From DASRIA01 sp035650255 (GTDB lineage Bacteria > Actinomycetota > Thermoleophilia > Solirubrobacterales > JBBDJG01), in assembly GCA_035650255.1 (NCBI GenBank), contig DASRIA010000071.1, positions 1 to 46,334 on the forward strand: DNA of 46,334 bases, written 5' to 3'. Position numbers and translations under genes: made by a program. Positions 8,489-19,529 of the stretch are shown here, in pieces (position 1 is the stretch's first letter; each line of letters begins with the position of its first letter). The notes under the pieces were generated by a model. It was not told where the DNA came from. It saw only the letters and a program-made list of their open reading frames with translations, and searched no databases.

Positions 8489-8758
8489 GTGACTCTCACC
8501 AAAGAGGCCAAGAGCGAGGTGATCCGCAAGTTCGCGTCCCACGAGGGCGACACGGGCTCGCCGGAAGTCCAGGTGGCCCTGCTCACGGCGCGCATCAACG
8601 AGCTCACCGAGCACCTGCGCACCCACAAGAAGGATCACCACTCCAGGCGCGGCCTGCTCATGCTGGTCGGCCAGCGCCGCCGCCTGCTGAACTACCTGAA
8701 CAGGCAGGACGTGGACCGGTATCGGTCCCTTGTCCAGGAGCTCGGGCTCCGGCGCTGA
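8489..8758 (+). CDS. rpsO: 30S ribosomal protein S15
   Basis: S15 binds 16S rRNA helices 20-22 and is a primary binding protein of the small subunit platform. The 89-residue product shows the invariant DTGSPEVQVALLTARI, LTEHLRTHKKDHHSRRGL and LLNYLNR blocks. It starts with GTG directly after a -10-like box. The gene pair rpsO-pnp is conserved across bacteria. Confidence 0.98.
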   Translation: MTLTKEAKSEVIRKFASHEGDTGSPEVQVALLTARINELTEHLRTHKKDHHSRRGLLMLVGQRRRLLNYLNRQDVDRYRSLVQELGLRR

Positions 8759-8769
8759 AAGCCCTTTTT
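8744..8769 (+). terminator. Possible weak intrinsic terminator at the end of rpsO
   Basis: GGGCT (8744-8748) pairs with AGCCC (8760-8764) across an 11-base loop containing the rpsO stop codon, followed by five T residues. The stem is short. An rpsO-pnp terminator at the same place is known in E. coli, which makes attenuation here plausible. Confidence 0.4.
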
Positions 8770-8792
8770 GCGCAGCGACCCGCTGCTAGCAT
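8765..8792 (+). promoter_or_regulatory. Candidate pnp promoter
   Basis: TTTTTG (8765-8770), a 16-base spacer and TAGCAT (8787-8792) fit a weak housekeeping promoter. The -35-like T-run is the same T-run used by the possible rpsO terminator. Confidence 0.4.
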
Positions 8793-8826
8793 TCGCGCCT
8801 AGATTCCGGAGAGCCCAATAACCGCT

Positions 8827-8845
8827 GCAGCCAACCGGAGGCTGC
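8827..8845 (+). promoter_or_regulatory. Hairpin in the pnp leader
   Basis: GCAGCC (8827-8832) and GGCTGC (8840-8845) form a perfect six-base stem with a seven-base loop, 16 bases before the pnp ATG. Leader hairpins control pnp autogenously in enterobacteria; a similar role here is inference. Confidence 0.35.
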
Positions 8846-8861
8846 CACGAAAGGAACAAGA

Positions 8862-11153
<2,292 letters not shown>

Positions 11154-11167
11154 CCGCTTCCCGCTCC

Positions 11168-12448
11168 TTGCCACAGGAACACACCCTCACCCAGCTCGAC
11201 TCCGGCATCCGGGTCGTGACGGAGCGCGTGCCGTCCGTGCGGTCGATCGCGCTCGGGTTGTGGGTGCGGGTTGGTTCCCGTGACGAGCAGCAGGAGCAGG
11301 CCGGCATCTCGCACTTCCTCGAGCACATGCTGTTCAAGGGCACCGAGGAGCTGACGGCCGAGCAGATCGCGCAGGAGTTCGACGGGCTGGGCGCCGACAT
11401 CAACGCGGCGACCAGCAAGGAGGCGACGGTCCTGCACGCGCACTTCCTCGACGAGCATCTCGACCGCGCCTTCCAGGTGATGGGCGACATGCTGCTGCGC
11501 TCCACCTGGTCGGACCTCGAGTCCGAGCGCGAGGTGGTGCTGGAGGAGATCGCCATGTACGAGGACGAACCGCAGGACAAGGTGCACGACGTCCTGTCCA
11601 CGGCCGTGTTCGGCGACCACCCGCTCGGGCGGCCCGTGATCGGGCGCGGCGAGGTGATCTCGGGCCTGACGGCCGAGACGGTGTCGGCCTACCACCACGC
11701 CCGCTATCTGCCCGGCGCGATCGTCGTCGCGGCGGCGGGCAACCTGGAGCATCAGCAGATCGAGCAACTCGCGGAGCGGTTCGTGAACGGCTCGCGCAAC
11801 GGGGGATTGCAGTTGCCCGAAGCGGCTCCGCCGCGTCGCGAGGCGCGGGCCGTGTTCCACCAGAAGGAGACCGAGCAGTACCACATCTGCATCGGGGGCG
11901 AGGGCATCGCGCGCAACGACGATCGCCGCTTTGCCCTGTCCATCCTCGACGCGATCCTGGGCGGCTCGACGTCGTCACGCCTGTTCCAGGAGGTGCGCGA
12001 GAAGCGCGGCCTCGCCTACGCGGTCTACTCGTGGGCAAGCCAGTACCAGGACACGGGGCAGGTCGGCATCTACGTCGGCACGCGGGAGGACAACGTCGTC
12101 CAGGCGCTCGACGTGATCGGTCGCGAGATGGCGCGCATCCGCGACCAGCAGGTCGGCGACGACGAGCTGCGCCGCGCGCGCGAGCACGTGAAGGGCCGGC
12201 TGGCGCTGTCCATGGAGTCGACGGGGGCGCGCATGAACCGCCTGGGACGCTCCGTGCTGATGGGCACGCCTCTGCTGACGCTCGACCAGACGATCGAGCG
12301 CCTCGAGGGTGTCACCCGCGAGGACCTCGAGCGGCTGGCCGGCGAGCTCTACCCCGCGGCCGGCATGTCGGTCGCGGCGATCGGGCGCGACGAGGACCTC
12401 TTCCGCAGCGCGCTGGCGCCCGTCAGCGCGGAGCTCGCCCCGGCGTGA
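11168..12448 (+). CDS. M16 family zinc metallopeptidase
   Basis: M16 peptidases (mitochondrial processing peptidase/pitrilysin-like) are clamshell zinc proteases. The inverted zinc motif HFLEH (H49, E52, H53) and the downstream EREVVLEEIAMYED, which supplies the third ligand, are intact. The length of 426 matches the short bacterial MPP-beta-like type often found between pnp and dapB. The inferred start is TTG, 14 bases after pnp, giving MPQEHTLTQLDSGIRVV; no better start with a Shine-Dalgarno is seen. The substrate is unknown. Confidence 0.92.
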   Translation: MPQEHTLTQLDSGIRVVTERVPSVRSIALGLWVRVGSRDEQQEQAGISHFLEHMLFKGTEELTAEQIAQEFDGLGADINAATSKEATVLHAHFLDEHLDRAFQVMGDMLLRSTWSDLESEREVVLEEIAMYEDEPQDKVHDVLSTAVFGDHPLGRPVIGRGEVISGLTAETVSAYHHARYLPGAIVVAAAGNLEHQQIEQLAERFVNGSRNGGLQLPEAAPPRREARAVFHQKETEQYHICIGGEGIARNDDRRFALSILDAILGGSTSSRLFQEVREKRGLAYAVYSWASQYQDTGQVGIYVGTREDNVVQALDVIGREMARIRDQQVGDDELRRAREHVKGRLALSMESTGARMNRLGRSVLMGTPLLTLDQTIERLEGVTREDLERLAGELYPAAGMSVAAIGRDEDLFRSALAPVSAELAPA

Positions 12449-13122
12449 TCCGAGTCGCAGTCTCCGGCGCCGCCGGGCGCATGGGGGCGACCGTGTGCGC
12501 GGCGGTTGACGAGGCCGCCGACATGGAGCTGGTGGAGCGCGCGGACCCCGAGCTGGGCGTGACGCTCGAGCATGCGCTGACGCAGGCCAACCCGGATGTG
12601 GTGGTGGACTTCAGCGTGCCGGACACGGTGTTCCAGAACACGCAGGAGTGCCTGGAGTACGACACGCACGTCGTGGTCGGTACCACGGGACTCACTTCCG
12701 ACCAGGTCGCGCAGCTGCGCATCAACGCGACTCGCTCCAAGGGCAACTGCCTGATCGCCCCGAACTTCGCGATCGGCGCGGTGCTGATGATGGAGGCGGC
12801 CAAGCTGATCGCGCCGCACATGCCCGACTACGAGATCATCGAGCTGCACCACGAGGCGAAGGTGGACGCGCCCTCCGGGACGGCGAAGCGGACGGCGGAG
12901 CTGATCGAGGAGGCGGGCGGGCGCAACGCGCCCCAGATCCACAGCGTGCGGCTACCCGGGGTGCTCGCCAGTCAGGAAGTGATCTTCGGCGGCCTGGGGC
13001 AGACGCTGACGGTCCGCCACGACACGTTCTCGCGCGAGTCGTTCATGCCCGGGGTCTTGCTGGCCGTGCGCAAGGTGCCCGAGGTGGACGACCTGGTCGT
13101 CGGCCTCGAGCACGTTCTCTAG
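12445..13122 (+). CDS. dapB: 4-hydroxy-tetrahydrodipicolinate reductase
   Basis: DapB reduces the DapA product using NAD(P)H in the diaminopimelate/lysine pathway. The N-terminal nucleotide-binding motif (VAVSGAAGRMG) begins almost at residue 1. The catalytic block ELHHEAKVDAPSGTAKR has H135, H136 and K139, and FGGLGQTLTVRHD follows. At 225 residues it is shorter than many homologues (about 245-270) but all core motifs are present. The GTG start overlaps the peptidase stop (GTGA). Confidence 0.95.
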   Translation: MIRVAVSGAAGRMGATVCAAVDEAADMELVERADPELGVTLEHALTQANPDVVVDFSVPDTVFQNTQECLEYDTHVVVGTTGLTSDQVAQLRINATRSKGNCLIAPNFAIGAVLMMEAAKLIAPHMPDYEIIELHHEAKVDAPSGTAKRTAELIEEAGGRNAPQIHSVRLPGVLASQEVIFGGLGQTLTVRHDTFSRESFMPGVLLAVRKVPEVDDLVVGLEHVL

Positions 13123-13128
13123 AAAGCC

Positions 13129-13152
13129 GTGATTTCCTCAGCCGGAAGTCAC
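13129..13152. terminator. Hairpin between convergent dapB and amidase genes
   Basis: GTGA-T-TTCC pairs with GGAA-G-TCAC around a TCAGCC loop, a nine-position stem with one mismatch. It lies in the 50-base gap between two convergent genes, where it could end transcription from both sides. There is no T-run. Confidence 0.35.
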
Positions 13153-13172
13153 GGGAGCTCCGAGGGTCCGCG

Positions 13173-14594
13173 CTAAGCCTGCGCGGCGCCTGCGAGCTCT
13201 GGCCTGATCCAGCCGCCGAGCGCCTCTTCGAGCTCCTTCGCGACCGCCAGCACCTCCATCTCGCGGTAGCGGCGCCCGATCACCTGCACGCCGATCGGCA
13301 GCCCGTCGGGCGTGCGGCCGACGGGGACCGCGGCGGCCGGCAGGCTCATGGCGTTCGCGTACGTGGACAGCGAGAACAGGTCGATCTCCTCGTACTCCTG
13401 CCCGTCGATGTCCAGCACCTCCGTGCCGATCGGGAACGCCGCGGTGGCGGAGATCGGGCACACCATGATCTCGTGGCTCTGCTGCCACGCGGCGACCGCG
13501 CGCTCGAGGTCGAGGCGGTAGGCCAACTGGCCCGCGTAGGTGGCGAGGTCCACGTCGAGCGTCTCACGCCGCGCCAGCAGCCGCCTGATCTGCGGCGAGA
13601 GCTCTTCCTCGCGCGGCTCGATGAGCGGCCACAGCAGCCCGATCGTCTCGGCCAGCGCGATCGACTCGAACACCTCGCGCACCTCGGCCTGGTTGGGCGG
13701 GCGCTCCTCGACGACCTCGTGTCCCGCGTCGGCCAGGGCGCGGCCGGCCGAGCGCACCGCCTCGCGGATCGCCGGATCGACCGGGCACAGCCCGTCGTCG
13801 TCGAAGATGGCCACGCGCAGCCCCTGCGGCGGGTCGGGGTCGATGCGGTGCGGCACCACGTCCGGGTCGGTCGTCGGGTCCGGCTTCGCGAAGATCGGCA
13901 GCAGCAGCTGCAGGTCGTCCACGTAGCGCGCCATCGGGCCGATCTCGGACCACAGCTGGATCGACATCGCCTGCGCGGGCGGGAAGTGACCGCCGTACGG
14001 CACGACCCAGCGGCCGGGCTTCAGCCCCGTCACGCCGTTGAAGTGCGCGGGCACGCGGATCGAGCCGCCGTAGTCGGAGCCCACGCCGATCGGCGTGATG
14101 CCCGTCGCCAGCGCCGCGCCCTCGCCGCCGGATGAGCCCCCGACCGACCGCTCCGGGTTGTGCGGGTTGTGCGTGGCGCCGTAGATCAGGTTGTTCGAGT
14201 CGTAGTGGAACGCGAACTCGGGGATGTTGGTCTTGCCGAGGAGGATCGCGCCCTCGCCGCGGAGGTTGCGCACCACCGTCGCGTCCTGCGTGGACACGTT
14301 GCCCTCGAAGATCTTCGACGCGTCGCAGCACGGCATCTCCGCGACCTCGATGCACTCCTTGGTCGTGAAGGGCACGCCGTGCAGCGCGCCCACGACTCCT
14401 CCGTCCGCAAGCGCCTGCTCCGCCGCGCGTGCCTCCTCCAGCGCCTGCTCGTAGCGGGGCAGCACGACGATGTTCAGGTCGCTGCACTCCTCGGCGCGGT
14501 CGATGTGCGCCTGCACCAGCTCCACGGGGCTGATCTCGCGGTCCCGCACGGCGCGGGCCATGGAGGCGGCTGACTGTCCGAGCAGGTCGCTCAT
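13173..14594 (-). CDS. Amidase signature family enzyme (first of pair)
   Basis: This 473-residue protein belongs to the amidase signature family (Ser-cisSer-Lys hydrolases of C-N bonds). The catalytic set is intact: K79 (GVPFTTKECIE), cis-Ser S154 (VGGSSGGEGAAL) and nucleophile S178 (SDYGGSIRVPAH), with the usual 24-residue Ser-Ser spacing. Family members include GatA, fatty-acid amide hydrolase-like and omega-amide hydrolases; I cannot assign the substrate. No gatB or gatC is nearby, so a tRNA amidotransferase role is not supported. Its ATG overlaps the stop of the upstream amidase by four bases, so the two are coupled. Confidence 0.9.
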   Translation of the reverse strand: MSDLLGQSAASMARAVRDREISPVELVQAHIDRAEECSDLNIVVLPRYEQALEEARAAEQALADGGVVGALHGVPFTTKECIEVAEMPCCDASKIFEGNVSTQDATVVRNLRGEGAILLGKTNIPEFAFHYDSNNLIYGATHNPHNPERSVGGSSGGEGAALATGITPIGVGSDYGGSIRVPAHFNGVTGLKPGRWVVPYGGHFPPAQAMSIQLWSEIGPMARYVDDLQLLLPIFAKPDPTTDPDVVPHRIDPDPPQGLRVAIFDDDGLCPVDPAIREAVRSAGRALADAGHEVVEERPPNQAEVREVFESIALAETIGLLWPLIEPREEELSPQIRRLLARRETLDVDLATYAGQLAYRLDLERAVAAWQQSHEIMVCPISATAAFPIGTEVLDIDGQEYEEIDLFSLSTYANAMSLPAAAVPVGRTPDGLPIGVQVIGRRYREMEVLAVAKELEEALGGWIRPELAGAAQA

Positions 14595-16024
14595 GCCGCC
14601 ACCACCTCGGGTCGCCGCGCGGCCCAGGGTCGGGCCTGCTCCAGCTGTGCGGAGAGCGACAGCAGCAGCTCCTCGCCGGCGGGCGGCCCCACCAGGTGGA
14701 CTCCGATCGGCAGGCCCGCTTCCGAGTGGTGCAGCGGGAGCGAGATCGCCGGCTGCCCGGTGACGTTCACGACGGGAGTGAACGGCACCCACTCCGCCGC
14801 GTTGTTCAGCCAGGCCATCGCCGGCTCTCCCTCCTGCGGCGCGAGCGCGCCGATCGGGAGCGGGGGCTGTGCCACGGTGGGGGTGAGGAGCACGTCGATG
14901 TCGCTCCACATCCCGACGACGCCGCGGGAGAGCATCTGCAGGAAGCCCAGGGCCTCGAGGTAGTCCGCGGCGCTGAAACCGTCGGCCATCTCCTTCATCT
15001 CGCGCGTGAGCGGCTCGAGCTTGTCGAGGTCGAGGGGTTCGCCGCGGAGCATCCCGAAGCCGCGCACCGCGATGGCGACGCCGGACGTCCAGAGCTTGAT
15101 GAAGTTGTCGATGTAACCCTCGTCGCTCAGCGGCGGCGCCTCCTGCACGGAGTGGCCGAGCGACTCGAGCAGCTCCGCCGTCTCGCGCACGGCTGTCACG
15201 CAGTCGTCGTGCACGGGCACTCCGTTCGGCGACTCGGTCATGAACGCGACACGCAGCGCGCCGGGAGCGCGCTCGACCGCGTCCGCGAAAGGCGCAAGTG
15301 GAGCCGGCGCCCAGTAGGGGTCGCCCGGCTCGTATCCGGCGATCACGTCGAGCATCAGCGCGGTGTCCGCGACGGTGCGGCTGACGCAGCCGTCGATGGC
15401 GATGCCGCCCGCGTACTCGCCCATCGGCGAGAGCGACACGCGACCGCGCGCCGGCTTCAGGCCCACCAGGCCACAAGCGGACGCCGGGATGCGGATCGAC
15501 CCGCCGCCGTCGTTGGCGTGCGCGATCGGGATCATGCCGGAGGCGACCGCGGAGGCGCTGCCGCCCGACGAGCCACCCGGTGTGCGCGACGTGTCCCATG
15601 GATTGCGCGTCGGGCCGAAGCGCTCCGGCTCGGTGACGGGGAGGATGCCCAGCTCGGGCGTGTTCGTCTTGCCGACGACGATCGCGCCCGCCTCCCGCAC
15701 GCGCCGCACGAGCGCACTGTCCATGGGCGGCACCCACTCCTCCATGGCGTTCATGCCCATCGTGGTCCGCACGCCCTCGGTGAACTGGCCGAGGTCCTTG
15801 ATCGCGATCGGAATGCCCGCCAGCGGGCGGGAGTCGCCCGGCTGGATGGCGTCGGCCTCGGCCAGGGCGCGGTCCTCGCACAGAGTCACGAACGCGTTCA
15901 GCTCGCCGTTCAGGCGGTCGATCGCCTGCAGCGAGGCCTCGACCAGCTCGCGGGCGGAGACGTCGCCTCCCCGCACGGAGGCAGCAAGCTCGGTGACCGG
16001 CTGGAACATCAGATCGTCAGACAA
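14591..16024 (-). CDS. Amidase signature family enzyme (second of pair)
   Basis: This is a paralogue of the downstream amidase, 477 residues, with K76 (IPIAIKDLGQ), cis-Ser S152 (PGGSSGGSASAV) and nucleophile S176 (DGGGSIRIP). I chose the TTG at 16024, giving MSDDLMFQPV, because GAGGGGGG sits at the right distance upstream; the inner ATG at 16009 has no Shine-Dalgarno. A TATCGT box lies at 16058-16053 on the minus strand and may be its -10. The two-amidase operon sits divergently from dapA, between dapB and dapA. The substrate is unknown. Confidence 0.88.
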   Translation of the reverse strand: MSDDLMFQPVTELAASVRGGDVSARELVEASLQAIDRLNGELNAFVTLCEDRALAEADAIQPGDSRPLAGIPIAIKDLGQFTEGVRTTMGMNAMEEWVPPMDSALVRRVREAGAIVVGKTNTPELGILPVTEPERFGPTRNPWDTSRTPGGSSGGSASAVASGMIPIAHANDGGGSIRIPASACGLVGLKPARGRVSLSPMGEYAGGIAIDGCVSRTVADTALMLDVIAGYEPGDPYWAPAPLAPFADAVERAPGALRVAFMTESPNGVPVHDDCVTAVRETAELLESLGHSVQEAPPLSDEGYIDNFIKLWTSGVAIAVRGFGMLRGEPLDLDKLEPLTREMKEMADGFSAADYLEALGFLQMLSRGVVGMWSDIDVLLTPTVAQPPLPIGALAPQEGEPAMAWLNNAAEWVPFTPVVNVTGQPAISLPLHHSEAGLPIGVHLVGPPAGEELLLSLSAQLEQARPWAARRPEVVAA

Positions 16025-16082
16025 TTCGGTACCCCCCTCGTGGACGCGCCTGACGATAGCCGACCACAGCCCCCCAAGCTGG

Positions 16083-16088
16083 AATAAT
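16083..16088 (+). promoter_or_regulatory. Candidate -10 box of a leaderless dapA transcript
   Basis: AATAAT lies eight bases before the dapA ATG in a 72-base divergent gap. There is no Shine-Dalgarno before dapA, and no clear -35. Confidence 0.35.
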
Positions 16089-16096
16089 CGGCGCGC

Positions 16097-16999
16097 ATGT
16101 CCTCCGAGACCCACCTGGGGCCGATCCTCACCGCGATGGTGACGCCGTTCGACGACAGCGGCGCCGTGAACGAGGCCGCCGCGCGCGATCTGATGCGGCA
16201 TCTCGTCGAGCACGGCTCCGACGGCGTCGTGATCGCCGGCACCACCGGTGAGTCCGCGACGCTCGACGACGAGGAGAAGCTGCACCTGTTCGAGGCGGCG
16301 GTGGATGAGCTCGGCGGCCGCGCCACGGTGGTGGCCGGGACGGGCTCGAACGACACCGCCCATTCGGTGCACCTGACGCGAGAGGCGGCAGCCCGGGGGG
16401 TGGACGCGGTGCTGGTCGTGACGCCGTACTACAACAAGCCGAACGAGCGCGGCCTGCGCGCGCACTTCACGGCCTGCGCGGAGGCGGCGGGCGACGTGCC
16501 CGTGGTGCTCTACAACATTCCGGGCCGCTCGGTGATCAACCTCGAGCCCGACCTGCTGATCGAGCTGTCGAGGATCCCCAACGTGGTCGGTGTCAAGCAG
16601 GCCAACTCCGACATGGACGCAGCGCGCCGCATCGTGGAGGAGTCGGAGCTTGCGCTGCTGGCGGGCGACGACAACCTCCTGTGCCCGTTTGCCGAGATCG
16701 GCGGCGCCGGCGGCATCACCGTGTCCTCGCATCTCGCAGGCGAGCGCATGCGCGAGGTGTTCGAGGCGGCCAGCGGGGGTGACTCGGAGCGCGCGCGGGC
16801 ACTCGACGCCGAGCTCGAGGACCTGTACAGCACGCTCTTCATCGCACCGCCGCCGGCGACCATCAAGGCCGCGCTCGGTGAGCTCGGGTTCGAGCTCGGC
16901 GGCGTCCGGCTGCCCCTGGTCGAGGTCGACGAGGCCGAGCTGACCGAGCTGCGCCGCATGCTCGACGCCCTGCGACCGGCCGTCGCTGCGAGGGACTGA
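16097..16999 (+). CDS. dapA: 4-hydroxy-tetrahydrodipicolinate synthase
   Basis: DapA condenses pyruvate with aspartate semialdehyde, the first step committed to diaminopimelate and lysine. The TIM-barrel product of 300 residues has the substrate loop GTTGES, the TPYYNKP block with catalytic Tyr, YNIPGRS and the Schiff-base K167 in VVGVKQANSD. Diaminopimelate feeds peptidoglycan, so this step links to growth. It lies two bases upstream of rnj, with which it is probably cotranscribed. Confidence 0.95.
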   Translation: MSSETHLGPILTAMVTPFDDSGAVNEAAARDLMRHLVEHGSDGVVIAGTTGESATLDDEEKLHLFEAAVDELGGRATVVAGTGSNDTAHSVHLTREAAARGVDAVLVVTPYYNKPNERGLRAHFTACAEAAGDVPVVLYNIPGRSVINLEPDLLIELSRIPNVVGVKQANSDMDAARRIVEESELALLAGDDNLLCPFAEIGGAGGITVSSHLAGERMREVFEAASGGDSERARALDAELEDLYSTLFIAPPPATIKAALGELGFELGGVRLPLVEVDEAELTELRRMLDALRPAVAARD

Positions 17000-17001
17000 C
17001 G

Positions 17002-18663
17002 CTGGCTTCGAAACTGAGGGTCCTGCCGCTCGGCGGTCTCGGCGAGATCGGCAAGAACATGACGGTGCTCGAGTACGACGGGCGGATCGTCGTGATCGAC
17101 ACCGGCCTCATGTTCCCGACGCCCGAGATGCTCGGCGTCGACCTGGTGTTGCCCGACTTCTCGTACCTGCTCGACCACTCCGACCGGATCGACGCGATCG
17201 TGCTCACGCACGGTCACGAGGACCACGTCGGGGCGCTGCCATGGGTGTTGCGCGAGCTCGACGCGCGGCCGCCGGTCTACGGCGGGCCGCTGACGATCGC
17301 GATGGCCAGCTCGAAGATCGAGGAACACAAGCTGAAGGGCGTGCCGATGCACGACGTCGAGCCCGGCGACCGTTTCACCGCGGGCCCGTTCGACCTGGAG
17401 ATGATCCATGTCTCGCACTCGATTCCCGACGCGTGCGCCGTCGCCGCCACATGTGACGTCGGCACCGTGATCCTGACCGGCGACTACAAGTTCGACCAGA
17501 CGCCGGTGGACGGCCCGCCGACCGATGCGGCGCGCCTGGCGGAGCTCGGCAGGGAGGGGGTGCTGCTGCTGTGCGGCGACTCCACGAACGCCGACCGGCG
17601 CGGCACCGCGCCGTCGGAGGCAAGCGTGGGCCCGGTGCTGCAGGAGGTGATCGGCCGCGCCCCCGGGCGGGTGGTCGTGACCTCGTTCGCGTCGAACGTG
17701 CACCGGCTCCAGCAGGTGATCGACGCCGCCATCGCGCTCGACCGCCGGGTCGCCGTGGTCGGCCGCTCGATGCGCAAGAACCTCAGCATCTCGCGCCGGC
17801 TCGGCCACGCCGAGGTGCCGGAGGGACTGCTCGTCTCACCGAAGGAAATCGAGAGCTTCCCGGACGAGCGGCTCGTGATGCTGACGACCGGCAGCCAGGG
17901 CGAGCCGCTGTCGGCGCTGCGCCGCATGGCGCACGGCGAGCATCCCAACGTGAAGCTCCACTCCGGCGACACGATCATCTTCTCCGCCACCCCGATCCCG
18001 GGGAACGAGCGCGCCGTCAACGAGACGGTCGACCGCCTGTACCAGATCGGCGCGACCGTGATCACGACCCAGGACGCCGCGGTGCACGCGTCGGGACACG
18101 GCTGGTCGGAGGAGATCAAGCTGATGCTGAACCTCACGCGGCCCAAGTACGTGATGCCGATCCACGGCGACCACAAGCGGCTGTACCTGCACGGGAAGCT
18201 GGCCGAGGCGGTCGGGATCCCGTCCGAGGAGATTTTCCGCGGGCGCAACGGCCTGCCGCTGGAGATCGACGATTCGGGCGCGCGCTTCGGGGCCCAGGAG
18301 CAGACGGGCGTGGTGTTCGTGGACGGCGTCGAGGTCGGCGACATCGAGGACGTCGCCCTGCGCGACCGCCGGGCCCTGTCGGCGGACGGCATCTTCATCG
18401 TCGTGGCGACGGTCTCGGGACAGGACGGGCGGGCCCTGGCCCCGCCCGAGGTGATCACGCGCGGCGTTCCGTTCCTGACCGAGTCGGACGGCGTGCTGGA
18501 GGACCTGCGCGTGACGGTCGAGGACTCGCTCGCGCACGCGGCAGAGGACGAGGTCCACGAGATCTCGCTGCTCCAGGAGCACGTGCGCGAGGACGTGGCG
18601 GCGTTCATCTACGACCGCCTGCGCCGGCGGCCCATGGTGCTGCCGGTGGTCGTCGAGGTCTGA
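17002..18663 (+). CDS. rnj: Ribonuclease J, inferred CTG start
   Basis: RNase J is a metallo-beta-lactamase/beta-CASP nuclease with endo- and 5'-3' exonuclease activity in mRNA decay and rRNA maturation. The metal motif HGHEDH is at 70-75; the beta-CASP part includes TSFASNVHRLQQ and TTGSQGEPLSALRRM; a C-terminal domain follows. The first ATG (17059) would delete the conserved first strand VLPLGGLGEIGKN. The only in-frame codon with a properly spaced ribosome site (GAGGGA at 16990-16995) is CTG at 17002, giving a 553-residue protein that starts ASKLRVLPLGG after the initiator. The start is inferred; the function is clear. Confidence 0.93.
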   Translation: MASKLRVLPLGGLGEIGKNMTVLEYDGRIVVIDTGLMFPTPEMLGVDLVLPDFSYLLDHSDRIDAIVLTHGHEDHVGALPWVLRELDARPPVYGGPLTIAMASSKIEEHKLKGVPMHDVEPGDRFTAGPFDLEMIHVSHSIPDACAVAATCDVGTVILTGDYKFDQTPVDGPPTDAARLAELGREGVLLLCGDSTNADRRGTAPSEASVGPVLQEVIGRAPGRVVVTSFASNVHRLQQVIDAAIALDRRVAVVGRSMRKNLSISRRLGHAEVPEGLLVSPKEIESFPDERLVMLTTGSQGEPLSALRRMAHGEHPNVKLHSGDTIIFSATPIPGNERAVNETVDRLYQIGATVITTQDAAVHASGHGWSEEIKLMLNLTRPKYVMPIHGDHKRLYLHGKLAEAVGIPSEEIFRGRNGLPLEIDDSGARFGAQEQTGVVFVDGVEVGDIEDVALRDRRALSADGIFIVVATVSGQDGRALAPPEVITRGVPFLTESDGVLEDLRVTVEDSLAHAAEDEVHEISLLQEHVREDVAAFIYDRLRRRPMVLPVVVEV

Positions 18664-18664
18664 C

Positions 18665-19453
18665 TCAGGCCTTCGCGCGCTTCTTCTCGCCGGCCTTCTT
18701 GAACAGCGGCAACAGCCGCAGGCTGAGCCCGGGGAAGAGGGCCATCGTGCGCGTCAGGACCATCCGGCTCGCGGGGATGGCCACCAGCGGCTTGCGCCGC
18801 CCGATCACCGCGCCGACCTTCTGCGCGATCTCCTCCGGCTGCATCAGCCGCGGGGCGGAGAAGATGATCGCGGCGTCCTTGTCGCCCTGGCGCTCGCGCA
18901 CCATGCCCGTGTCGACGCCGTCAGGGCAGATCGCATGCGTGCGGATCTGGATGCCCGCGTCGTCGAGGTCGCCCTGCAGTGACTCGGTGAAGGCACGGAC
19001 GGCGTGCTTGGTGGCGCCGTAGACGGCCAGTCCCGGCACGGCGCCGAAGGCCGACATCGAGGCCATGTTGATCAGGTCGCCGCCGCCGTTGCGCATCGCC
19101 TCGACCGCGGCGCGCGAGCCCCACAGCACGCCCAGCAGGTTCACCTCGACGAGCATGCGCACGTCGTCGTCGGAGTGCTCCCACGACTTCTCGGTCCGCA
19201 GGACCCCGGCGTTGTTGACCCACACGCCGATCGGGCCGCGCCCGGCAGCCGCCGCGGCCACGGTGCGATGGCTATCGGGGTCCCGGACGTCCTGCGCCAT
19301 GGCCCACGCGGAGCCTCCGAGCTGGTCCGCAGTCTCCCGGGCGGCCTGCTCGTTGACGTCGGTGACGAGGACGTCCAGGCCGCGGCCGGCGAGCATGCGG
19401 GCGATCTCCCGCCCGATGCCGCGCCCCGCTCCCGTGACGACCGCCGTGGCCAC
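18665..19453 (-). CDS. Short-chain dehydrogenase/reductase
   Basis: This 262-residue classical SDR has the cofactor motif TGAGRGIG (7-14), NNAG (80-83) and the catalytic S132, Y145 and K149 (YGATK). The short distance from the glycine motif to a conserved Asp (TDVN) suggests NAD(H) or mixed preference. The substrate is unknown. A basic C-terminal end (LFKKAGEKKRAKA) follows hydrophobic FPGLSLRLLPL and might touch the membrane. The gene is convergent with rnj with a one-base gap. The GTG start directly follows a -10-like TAGCCT. Confidence 0.88.
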   Translation of the reverse strand: MATAVVTGAGRGIGREIARMLAGRGLDVLVTDVNEQAARETADQLGGSAWAMAQDVRDPDSHRTVAAAAAGRGPIGVWVNNAGVLRTEKSWEHSDDDVRMLVEVNLLGVLWGSRAAVEAMRNGGGDLINMASMSAFGAVPGLAVYGATKHAVRAFTESLQGDLDDAGIQIRTHAICPDGVDTGMVRERQGDKDAAIIFSAPRLMQPEEIAQKVGAVIGRRKPLVAIPASRMVLTRTMALFPGLSLRLLPLFKKAGEKKRAKA

Positions 19454-19459
19454 GGGCGA

Positions 19460-19465
19460 AGGCTA
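19460..19465 (-). promoter_or_regulatory. Candidate -10 box, leaderless SDR gene
   Basis: On the minus strand TAGCCT is followed by six bases and then the GTG start codon, the classical spacing for transcription starting on the first base of the start codon. The same hexamer is the -10 of the recA promoter candidate. Confidence 0.4.
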
Positions 19466-19504
19466 CCGGCAGGGGGGCGGCCCCCGGTGTCGAAGTCAGG
19501 TCGA

Positions 19505-19524
19505 GCCGGCCGCGAGCGGCCGGC
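19505..19524. repeat. Perfect palindrome just upstream of ftsK
   Basis: GCCGGCCGC and GCGGCCGGC form nine-base arms around a two-base centre, ending five bases before the ftsK ATG, where a Shine-Dalgarno would be expected but is missing. It could be a regulator site or an RNA hairpin limiting translation. Confidence 0.5.
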
Positions 19525-19529
19525 CAGCC

